Positions 1-4,516 of a stretch of DNA of 5,400 bases are shown piece after piece (the stretch's first letter is position 1; every line of letters begins with the position of its first letter). Source of the DNA: Betaproteobacteria bacterium (GTDB taxonomy: Bacteria; Pseudomonadota; Gammaproteobacteria; Burkholderiales; Burkholderiaceae_D); the NCBI GenBank assembly GCA_015655165.1, contig JAATFN010000362.1, positions 1-5,400 of the forward strand. Reading direction: 5' to 3'. The position numbers and the translations under genes were made by a program. The notes beneath the pieces were generated by a model. That model ran no database searches. It saw only the letters and a list, made by a program, of their open reading frames with translations, and was not told where the DNA came from.

Positions 1-693
1 CAGTGTAGTTGCATTAATCACGCGATCGGCCTGATCATTGAAGATTAATTGCCCTTCTCTGAAAGCCAATACTTGATCACAGTACTGCGCAACCAGATTG
101 ATATCGTGCAAGATGACCACAATACACATGTTTGCCGTCGTGCTCAAGCGTCGGAGCATTTGCATAATTTCCAGCTGATAATTCAGATCCAATGCCGACA
201 ATGGTTCGTCCAGCAGTAAATACGGACTTTGCTGCGCCAAACACATCCCCAACCAAACGCGCTGACTCTCCCCGCCTGATAACACACCGACCTGTTCATC
301 GCGAAAGGAAACCACATTCGCCTGTTCCAGTGCACGCTGGATGATTTCTTCATCCTTGTCCGTATAACGACCGACAATCCCTTTCCATGGATACCGTCCC
401 ATTTTAATCAGGTCATACACTGTCAGGCTGGTCGAAGCAGGTAAATATTGCGGCAGATACGCCACTTTTTGAGAAAACTGCCGATGGCTCAAGTCACTGA
501 TATTTTTCTCATCTATCAGTACTCTCCCACTTGATGGACGCAACTGGTTTGCCAATAACTTGATAAATGTCGATTTACCTGAACCATTATGTCCGACGAC
601 ACCATACACCTTACCTAATCCAAATGTCGCACTCACCTTTTTAAGAATAGGTTTATGGTGGATTGAAAACGCAATATCATTTGCTTCTAGCAC
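1..693 (-). CDS. fhuC: FhuC-type ferric siderophore ABC transporter ATPase (3' end cut by window edge)
   Basis: This is the nucleotide-binding subunit of an inner-membrane siderophore importer; it hydrolyses ATP on the cytoplasmic side to drive uptake. The visible 231 residues hold Walker A GHNGSGKST (34-42), the Q-loop glutamine in AYLPQ (82), GRYPW (99-103), ABC signature LSGGE (138-142), Walker B YLLLDEP (158-164), D-loop ALD (167-169) and switch histidine LHDIN (195-199). GHNGSGKST, KVAYLPQ-LP, GRYPW and the Q-Y-C-D stretch after the switch match my memory of E. coli FhuC, so hydroxamate (ferrichrome-like) transport is the best guess. Substrate cannot be proved from the ATPase alone. The usual length is about 255-265, so some 25-35 C-terminal residues lie off the left edge. 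The GTG start is chosen because AGGAAG sits 6 nt upstream and no in-frame ATG is near. In fhuCDB operons fhuC comes first, which fits the Fur box just upstream and predicts a binding protein and fused permease to the left. Confidence 0.88.
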   Translation of the reverse strand, partial: MLEANDIAFSIHHKPILKKVSATFGLGKVYGVVGHNGSGKSTFIKLLANQLRPSSGRVLIDEKNISDLSHRQFSQKVAYLPQYLPASTSLTVYDLIKMGRYPWKGIVGRYTDKDEEIIQRALEQANVVSFRDEQVGVLSGGESQRVWLGMCLAQQSPYLLLDEPLSALDLNYQLEIMQMLRRLSTTANMCIVVILHDINLVAQYCDQVLAFREGQLIFNDQADRVINATTL

Positions 694-699
694 GAACTT

Positions 700-705
700 C
701 TTCCT
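700..705 (-). promoter_or_regulatory. Ribosome binding site deciding the GTG start of the FhuC-type gene
   Basis: On the minus strand AGGAAG is followed by a 6-nt spacer and then GTG at 693. It supports the GTG start, since no ATG exists in frame nearby. It lies between the Fur box and the start codon, so the leader is very short. Confidence 0.7.
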
Positions 706-712
706 GGTAGAT

Positions 713-731
713 GATAATAACAATCATTATC
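713..731. promoter_or_regulatory. Fur box
   Basis: The plus strand reads GATAATAACAATCATTATC, which matches 17 of 19 positions of the classic Fur consensus GATAATGATAATCATTATC. A further ATATCATT immediately to the right gives a partial second overlapping site, so more than one Fur dimer could bind. The box ends 19 nt before the GTG start of the FhuC-type gene (20 nt from the edge of its start codon), so Fur-Fe(II) would block transcription of that operon when iron is plentiful. The box also lies upstream of the plus-strand relics at 780-1154 and may once have controlled them divergently. An exact -10/-35 pair cannot be picked out with confidence because the whole stretch is AT-rich and repetitive. 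Confidence 0.9.
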
Positions 732-779
732 ATATCATTAAATAGTAATATCCAGACTTATTGCGCTCTTTCTTGTTTC

Positions 780-863
780 ATGAAGATAAGTACAGCCAAC
801 TTACAGGACCGGCATGAAAAAACTGCAAGAAAAGACATCTTTGAAGAAGGATGCTTGATTTAA
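780..863 (+). pseudogene. 27-codon stub, possibly the N-terminus of a PadR-family (YqjI-like) regulator
   Basis: A short open frame runs from ATG at 780 to TAA at 861-863 and has no clear ribosome binding site. Its product ends ARKDIFEEGCLI. The spacing F-E-x-G-x-L recalls the segment that begins the winged-helix domain of YqjI-like PadR regulators (typically R-x-x-F-E/x-H/x-G-D-L-R-L). In E. coli such a regulator, YqjI, is encoded next to the siderophore reductase YqjH, and a YqjH-like fragment follows here at once. I infer that this may be the surviving start of a padR gene whose remainder was deleted together with the start of the reductase gene. The match is short and from memory, and a chance open frame or an unrelated small peptide is a real alternative. 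Confidence 0.22.
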
Positions 864-869
864 GTGACA

Positions 870-1154
870 AGGAGGACGAGCGAAGCGCCGATTGAGCAAT
901 GACCAGGCTTTGTTGATTGGGGATGAAGCCGCATTACCTACTGCTGTATCGTTACTTCGACATTGGCAAAACGATCAGCCGCCATATGCCAACGCCATCA
1001 CACTAGCCCGGGAAGATGAACACTATTTGAACGCCATCACCTTACCGGCCGGCACGATTGTTCATCGCATACGAGACACCAGCAATATATTGGAAAAAAA
1101 TATTCAAAGATACAGACCTTATCAGGCATCCAAGTGACTGGGGGCGCAACCTGA
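870..1154 (+). pseudogene. Broken siderophore-interacting (YqjH/ViuB-like) ferric reductase fragment
   Basis: Intact members of this family (about 250 residues) are cytoplasmic flavin enzymes that use NAD(P)H to reduce iron in imported ferric siderophores. Here only part of the C-terminal nucleotide-binding half remains. Reading from 870, the frame contains ALLIGDEAALPTAVSLL, equivalent to the family's L-x-x-G-D-E-[ST]-x-x-P-A motif. A stretch around ANAITLAREDEHYLNAI follows, which aligns in spacing with YqjH SALVSVRDNACQDYL. This frame stops at 1135-1137. Shifting by one base at the A7 run (1094-1100) opens another frame ending KIQTLSGIQVTGGAT and stopping at 1152-1154. That tail falls where YqjH has its IWITGE segment, which suggests a one-base loss in the A run. 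The FAD-binding N-terminal half and the extreme C-terminus are missing. AAGGAGG at 869-875 is too far from the first usable start (TTG 892) to be convincing. It is probably non-functional, and its family assignment is moderately supported. Confidence 0.42.
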
Positions 1155-1184
1155 CAGATCGATTTTACTGGCCATCAGGTTGCG
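1145..1184. repeat. 10-bp perfect inverted repeat over the proQ stop codon
   Basis: CGCAACCTGA (1145-1154) and TCAGGTTGCG (1175-1184) are exact reverse complements separated by 20 bases. The right arm lies in the last codons of proQ, the TAA stop (1165-1167) is in the loop, and the left arm is just downstream. On the minus strand no T-tract follows, so it is not a standard intrinsic terminator for proQ. On the plus strand ATACTGTTTTCTT follows, so it could be a weak terminator for the relic gene. It might act as a 3'-end RNA structure of proQ mRNA. Confidence 0.5.
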
Positions 1185-1623
1185 ATACTGTTTTCTTCGG
1201 CGCACGTGGTATTCTACGGCGAGATGCTTGTGTTCTGGCTAATGCAGCATCCTTGGCTGTCACCTGGCCAACCACATTACCCTCCAAATCGATACGCTGC
1301 GCGTTTTCTGTGACACAAGCCCAATACCGTGTACCACGACACCAGGTTTTGATCGCTTCCAGAATGGCAGCTTCGTCAATCCCGATTTCCTGCGATTTGG
1401 CAATCAGATCCTTATGAATACCAATCTTGAGGGGCATTTTAGGCGCCGGATTTTTAGGGAAAGTTTTGGGGAAAAGTTTCTGCAAGCGCCCAATGGTCAG
1501 CACCACAGGATCAACCGGGTTGGTCTGCAGATGCTTTGGCGTAGGTTTTGCCTTTAAGCTCTTTTCCTTGTTTGCGGCAGCCACCAGTTGTTTCTTCAGT
1601 TCTGCAAGTTTTTCGAAGCTCAT
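1165..1623 (-). CDS. proQ: ProQ/FinO-domain RNA chaperone, single-domain type
   Basis: ProQ/FinO proteins bind structured RNAs, often at 3' ends and terminator hairpins, and stabilise mRNAs or assist small RNAs. The 152-residue product has a charged N-terminus with a likely short helix (4-20), a lysine/proline-rich linker (21-40) and a ProQ/FinO domain at roughly 40-130. It includes LQKLFPKTFPKNPAPKMPLK (47-66), IGIHKDL (67-73), WCRGTRYW (94-101) and the R-x-D-L-E/D-G-x-x-x-G-x-V element (110-121). A basic tail follows (135-144). It lacks the C-terminal Tudor-like domain of E. coli ProQ, so it belongs with the minimal proteins such as the Neisseria one. ATG 1623 is chosen because MSFEKL is the usual family start; a TTG at 1638 would add five residues. 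Neither has a clear ribosome binding site. A possible -10 (TAAAAT, 1658-1653) lies just upstream but has no good -35. Its role with respect to the iron genes is unknown. Confidence 0.9.
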   Translation of the reverse strand: MSFEKLAELKKQLVAAANKEKSLKAKPTPKHLQTNPVDPVVLTIGRLQKLFPKTFPKNPAPKMPLKIGIHKDLIAKSQEIGIDEAAILEAIKTWCRGTRYWACVTENAQRIDLEGNVVGQVTAKDAALARTQASRRRIPRAPKKTVSQPDGQ

Positions 1624-1689
1624 AGGGAAATAGATCAATCAAATGATTGTGCATTTTACAGCATGTTGATCGGCTAATGGCCATACCCC

Positions 1690-1733
1690 AAAAAAAACCG
1701 CAATGCATAAATACATGCACTGCGGTTTTTTTT
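1690..1733. terminator. Strong, potentially bidirectional intrinsic terminator
   Basis: An inverted repeat with 19-base arms and a single mismatch (1690-1708 with 1715-1733) encloses a 6-base loop. The core CCGCA pairs with TGCGG, and both outer flanks are runs of eight A or eight T. The structure can therefore end transcription in either direction. On the minus strand it would stop read-through from the FecR-like gene before proQ. It lies about 150 nt past the FecR-like stop codon, which leaves a long 3' untranslated stretch. On the plus strand no intact gene points into it. Confidence 0.9.
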
Positions 1734-1884
1734 GAACTACCTTACAGCGACCTCTCATGCTATTTCCAATCTAAATCTCCTTTAAACTTTTATCAGTTAT
1801 TTTGGTTAATCAAATACAACGCTCAGGTACAACTTTACTTCCCATCACTAACGACACACAGCAACGCTTAACAGGCAATGTAGA
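1734..1884. other. Stretch between terminator and FecR-like gene, with an orphan Shine-Dalgarno sequence
   Basis: This would be the 3' untranslated region of the FecR-like transcript. On the minus strand AAAGGAGAT (1783-1775) is a full anti-Shine-Dalgarno match. It is followed 5-6 nt later by TTG and a four-codon frame (TTG GAA ATA GCA TGA), whose stop overlaps an ATG at 1758. From that ATG a 39-codon frame runs straight through the terminator hairpin to 1639. That frame shows no recognisable protein features, so I do not call it a gene. Confidence 0.4.
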
Positions 1885-2433
1885 TTAATATTCCAATATA
1901 GGACGTTCAATGCGCTGGACATCACTTAATTCCGATGACTGGCTCACTTGCAAACGCATACCTTCATTCACATACTTGGAGGTCTGATTCCACCAGGAGC
2001 CTGCATTAACACGTACCGAGCCGGCAGCAACAGCCACCTCCAATACACTACCATCCCGGCGGACATTAAAGCGGTTACCACTGGCAATCACTTTCCCTTT
2101 ACCACCTTCTACAATCATCGGACGTTGTTTGTCTTCAACTGCATCTACGACAATATTACCTTTACTCAGTTTGATGACCCGACTATCGGGGTAATAATGC
2201 ACAGAAACATTTGTACCTCCACCCATACTGAGGATGGAACCATCTGGCAAGTGCACTTGTTGCTTTAAATTATCGGCAGTCGCATAGGTAAATACCTGTC
2301 TTGCTGGTGCCTGACTCTGTTTTTGGGTACCGTTTGAATACAGCATATAAGAAGAGCTGATGAAGACCAGAACAACCAACATTCCGGCCAACGCCAATCC
2401 CAAACGTCGTTTTGCAGATAATGGCTTATGCAT
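1885..2433 (-). CDS. Minimal FecR-like membrane protein lacking the anti-sigma domain
   Basis: FecR proteins pass a siderophore-receptor signal across the inner membrane to an ECF sigma factor. E. coli FecR (317 residues) has a cytoplasmic sigma-binding part, one membrane helix, a periplasmic FecR domain and a C-terminal receptor-contact part. This 182-residue product has a short basic N-terminus (KRR, 8-10), one hydrophobic helix (about 11-32, N-terminus inside by charge) and a FecR domain (about 47-142). Landmarks are YATADN (50-55), LPDGSIL (62-68), the VIKLSKGNIVVDA stretch (86-98), RPMIV (104-108), SGNRFNVR (118-125) and an NEG turn (156-158). It then ends at 182. The cytoplasmic portion is absent and the C-terminal portion is missing. 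ATG 2433 is preferred because GGAGG lies 7 nt upstream; an in-frame GTG at 2469 would add 12 residues without a visible binding site. No sigma factor or TonB receptor gene adjoins it. It may be a degenerate regulator, a decoy, or a FecR-domain protein with another job. Confidence 0.82.
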   Translation of the reverse strand: MHKPLSAKRRLGLALAGMLVVLVFISSSYMLYSNGTQKQSQAPARQVFTYATADNLKQQVHLPDGSILSMGGGTNVSVHYYPDSRVIKLSKGNIVVDAVEDKQRPMIVEGGKGKVIASGNRFNVRRDGSVLEVAVAAGSVRVNAGSWWNQTSKYVNEGMRLQVSQSSELSDVQRIERPILEY

Positions 2434-2440
2434 TTGTCTA

Positions 2441-2445
2441 CCTCC
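2441..2445 (-). promoter_or_regulatory. Ribosome binding site of the FecR-like gene
   Basis: Minus-strand GGAGG is followed by the 7-nt spacer TAGACAA and then ATG at 2433. The ideal spacing decides the start in favour of the 182-residue form and suggests that the short protein is really made rather than being a leftover fragment. Confidence 0.8.
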
Positions 2446-2456
2446 ATCCAACACTG

Positions 2457-2471
2457 GTGTGCTACGCACAC
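2457..2471. repeat. Short palindrome in the leader of the FecR-like gene
   Basis: GTGTGC (2457-2462) and GCACAC (2466-2471) are exact reverse complements around a 3-base centre. They lie 24-38 nt upstream of ATG 2433 and overlap the alternative GTG start at 2469. It could be an operator half-site pair or a small RNA hairpin near the ribosome binding site; no regulator family can be assigned. Confidence 0.4.
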
Positions 2472-2545
2472 TCTTTCAGCAAAAAGAGAAGGCCCGCTAC
2501 GACTTGTATTGCAATGATGTACGTCTGAACGAACCCTCACCGCTT

Positions 2546-2577
2546 TTTATAGTTTAATCTTAGTCGCTTATTTGCAA
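2546..2577 (-). promoter_or_regulatory. Possible promoter of the FecR-like gene
   Basis: On the minus strand TTGCAA (2577-2572) is a fair -35. AACTAT (2554-2549) follows at 17 nt, and the better hexamer TATAAA (2551-2546) follows at 20 nt. The upstream terminator at 2661-2693 implies that the FecR-like gene needs its own promoter, and this is the best candidate in the gap. Neither pairing is strong, so an activator or an alternative sigma factor is possible. Confidence 0.28.
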
Positions 2578-2660
2578 AATGAAAGCACTATCAATATTTT
2601 TCACCAATCAGGTGATCAGTCATTATTTGTGGCTAAAATGCCGCATTTCCCTGCCAGCAA

Positions 2661-2693
2661 TAAAAAAATGGCAGTGATTGCTCACTGCCATTT
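2661..2693 (-). terminator. Intrinsic terminator of the siderophore ABC operon
   Basis: A perfect 12-bp stem (2666-2677 pairing with 2682-2693, core ATGGCAGTGA) with a 4-base loop is followed on the minus strand by TTTTTTTA. It lies about 94 nt past the ATPase stop codon and isolates the operon from the FecR-like gene. Confidence 0.93.
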
Positions 2694-2786
2694 CCAACTG
2701 ATACACATCATGCGGTCAACATCAAGCTACCGATTCTGCCCTGAGCAAGATACATCCCACATCGCGGAGGCCCCCCTCCATTCGCA

Positions 2787-3563
2787 TCAGAAACTACCTT
2801 TGTCATTATTATAATAAACACATATTCTTTGCCCTTTAATAACATGTACAGCGATATCAAGATCATACAGTTCTTTTAACACTGTTTCATCAATGATTTC
2901 TGCAACACTGCCTTGACATACCACTTTTGCCTCACGCATCCCGATAATCTTGTCAGCATAGCAAGCTGCAAAGTTGATATCATGCAACACTACAACGATG
3001 GTCTTGTGCAATTCATCTGCCGCTTTACGTAAAACGCGCATGATATCAACGGCGTTTTTCATATCAAGGCTGTTTAGTGGTTCATCTAATAACACGTATT
3101 CGGTATCTTGGCACAACACCATTGCGACAAATGCGCGCTGACGTTGCCCTCCGGATAATTCATCTAAAAAACGGTCTGCCAGATCAGTCAGATTTAAGTA
3201 ATCAATAGCCCGGTCTATATGCATTTTATCTTCAACCGTCATGCGCCCTTTCGAATGCGGATACCTTCCAAAAGCAACAATATCGCGCACCGTCAGACGT
3301 AACGGTAAATGATTGTCCTGTCGCAAGATCGCCAGCCGCTTTGCCAGCAATGCCGTATCAGTGCTGGCAATATCCATGCCACCCACCGTAATCGTGCCGG
3401 ACGACATCGCCGACAAGCGACTCATCATCGCCAACAATGTCGACTTACCCGCACCATTGGGACCAATAATGGCTGTAATACCCCCGGCCGGAATCGTCAA
3501 ATGCACGTCGTTCACAACCACAGAGTCCGTATAACATTTGCTCGCGCCAGATACCGTAATCAT
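2787..3563 (-). CDS. Ferric siderophore ABC transporter ATPase, VctC/CeuD/YclP/FatE type
   Basis: This ATPase powers the two-permease importer encoded just upstream. The 258-residue length is normal and the protein is complete. It has Walker A GPNGAGKST (34-42), the Q-loop glutamine in LRQ (82), GRYPHSKGR (99-107), ABC signature LSGGQRQR (136-143), Walker B YVLLDEP (156-162), D-loop SLD (165-167) and switch histidine LHDIN (193-197). The stretch LLDEPLNSLDMKNAV (158-172) is typical of the Vibrio VctC, Campylobacter CeuD, Bacillus YclP and anguibactin FatE group and differs from the FhuC-type ATPase at the left of the window. Known substrates in this group are catecholate, petrobactin or anguibactin-like siderophores, so the exact ligand stays open. 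The start is fixed by an ATGA overlap with the preceding permease stop and by AAGGTG 5 nt upstream. It is the last gene of the operon, with a strong terminator downstream. Confidence 0.93.
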   Translation of the reverse strand: MITVSGASKCYTDSVVVNDVHLTIPAGGITAIIGPNGAGKSTLLAMMSRLSAMSSGTITVGGMDIASTDTALLAKRLAILRQDNHLPLRLTVRDIVAFGRYPHSKGRMTVEDKMHIDRAIDYLNLTDLADRFLDELSGGQRQRAFVAMVLCQDTEYVLLDEPLNSLDMKNAVDIMRVLRKAADELHKTIVVVLHDINFAACYADKIIGMREAKVVCQGSVAEIIDETVLKELYDLDIAVHVIKGQRICVYYNNDKGSF

Positions 3564-4516
3564 TGACGCACCTTTTTGACAACTAACGCTATAAACATCA
3601 ATCCTCCGACAAACTCGATGACCACGCTAACAGCAGTATTCAATCCCAGAATCCGCTCTAATATAGTTTGCCCGCCGACTAATAAAATAACCGCAAACAA
3701 TACTGCAGCCGGCACAATAATGTTATGCCGGTCTGTCTTCATGAACATATATGCCAGATTACTCACCAACAAACCAAAAAATGTTACGGGTCCCACTAAC
3801 GCGGTCGATACAGAAACCAGAATCGCAATTAACATCAATGTTTGCAATACGACCTTCCGGTACGCCACGCCCAGATTGATAGCAGTATCACGCCCTAATG
3901 CCAGCACATCATAAGTACGTCTTAACTGCCAACCAATCAAACTGGCAACAAACACCGTGATCGTCGCAATCAATAACAAGTCGGTACGCACGGTATTGAA
4001 GCTGGCAAACATTCTGTCTTGCAGCACCAGAAACTCGTTCGGGTCAATCACCCGGATCATGAAACTCGAGAGGCTTCGAAATAGCAAGCCACAGACAATG
4101 CCCACTAACATCATCAAATGCAAACTATGCATGGCCCCGGAGAACAACCAGTGAAACAGCAGACAGGCAAATGTCGTCATCACAACGACTTCAAACAAAA
4201 AAATCGCGCCTGCCGGCCATTGCCCCATACTGTACAAACCAAAGCAGAACACAACAGTGGCCTGAATAAAAATATACAGCGAATCAAACCCCATGATTGC
4301 CGGGGTCAAAATCCGGTTATGAGTAATGGTCTGAAATAATACCGATGACACGGCAATCGCAAATGCGACTAGCAGCATGGTGGCCAATTTGACGCCGCGA
4401 AACGGCAACACGAACGCCCACTTGCCGTTTGCACCGATCAACATAAATGCGGCAACAGTAATAACTGCCAGTACGATCAAGGCGGCTAGTCGCCAATTGA
4501 CTATTCGCTTAACCAA
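3560..4516 (-). CDS. Ferric siderophore ABC transporter permease, VctG/CeuC/YclO type
   Basis: This is the second membrane subunit of the importer. It belongs to the FecCD/BtuC permease family, which forms the inner-membrane channel for ferric siderophores delivered by a periplasmic binding protein. The 318 residues are hydrophobic throughout, with segments consistent with eight to ten membrane helices. NRILTPAIMGFDSLY (about 68-82) is a strong marker of the VctG/CeuC/YclO branch. GPVTFFGLLVSNLAYMF near residue 245 matches the conserved loop where this family meets its ATPase. The start is TTG at 4516, because no ATG or GTG lies before the first membrane helix. The gene overlaps the end of the preceding permease by 8 nt and its own stop overlaps the ATPase start by 4 nt, which implies translational coupling and one transcript. 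Confidence 0.92.
   Translation of the reverse strand: MVKRIVNWRLAALIVLAVITVAAFMLIGANGKWAFVLPFRGVKLATMLLVAFAIAVSSVLFQTITHNRILTPAIMGFDSLYIFIQATVVFCFGLYSMGQWPAGAIFLFEVVVMTTFACLLFHWLFSGAMHSLHLMMLVGIVCGLLFRSLSSFMIRVIDPNEFLVLQDRMFASFNTVRTDLLLIATITVFVASLIGWQLRRTYDVLALGRDTAINLGVAYRKVVLQTLMLIAILVSVSTALVGPVTFFGLLVSNLAYMFMKTDRHNIIVPAAVLFAVILLVGGQTILERILGLNTAVSVVIEFVGGLMFIALVVKKVRQ

Larger units (their letters stand above)
2434..2786. other. Intergenic region between the FecR-like gene and the VctC-type ATPase gene
   Basis: This 353-base stretch holds no credible coding region. Reading leftward it contains a GGAGG/CCTCC short repeat just after the ATPase stop (2767-2780) and the operon terminator (2661-2693). 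It then has an AT-rich stretch with a possible promoter (2546-2577), a perfect 6-bp inverted repeat in the leader (2457-2471), and the FecR-like ribosome binding site. No remnant of the missing FecR anti-sigma portion was seen in any minus-strand frame. Confidence 0.6.

Noticed and set aside
1058..1417. Plus-strand open frame of 119 codons overlapping the relic reductase and proQ
   Set aside because: Most of it is antisense to proQ and the product looks non-biological. Its first part only reads the reductase relic in a third frame.
1427..1633. Open frame opposite proQ on the plus strand, with alanine/phenylalanine-rich product
   Set aside because: It lies antisense to a clear ProQ/FinO gene, has no ribosome binding site and matches no family; it is a shadow of the real coding strand.
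1639..1758. 39-codon minus-strand frame after the orphan Shine-Dalgarno
   Set aside because: It runs through the terminator hairpin, has atypical composition and no recognisable features, so it is not called as a gene.
2265..2540. Minus-strand frame upstream of and overlapping the FecR-like gene, examined as a possible missing anti-sigma portion
   Set aside because: It is rich in cysteine, tryptophan and histidine with no resemblance to the FecR N-terminal region, and it overlaps the FecR-like coding sequence in another frame.
2609..2627. Possible second Fur box upstream of the FecR-like gene (TCATTAT)
   Set aside because: Only about 9 of 19 positions match the consensus, close to what AT-rich sequence gives by chance.
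2767..2780. GGAGG/CCTCC repeat just after the VctC-type ATPase stop
   Set aside because: The stem is only five bases and lacks a T-tract; the real terminator is at 2661-2693.
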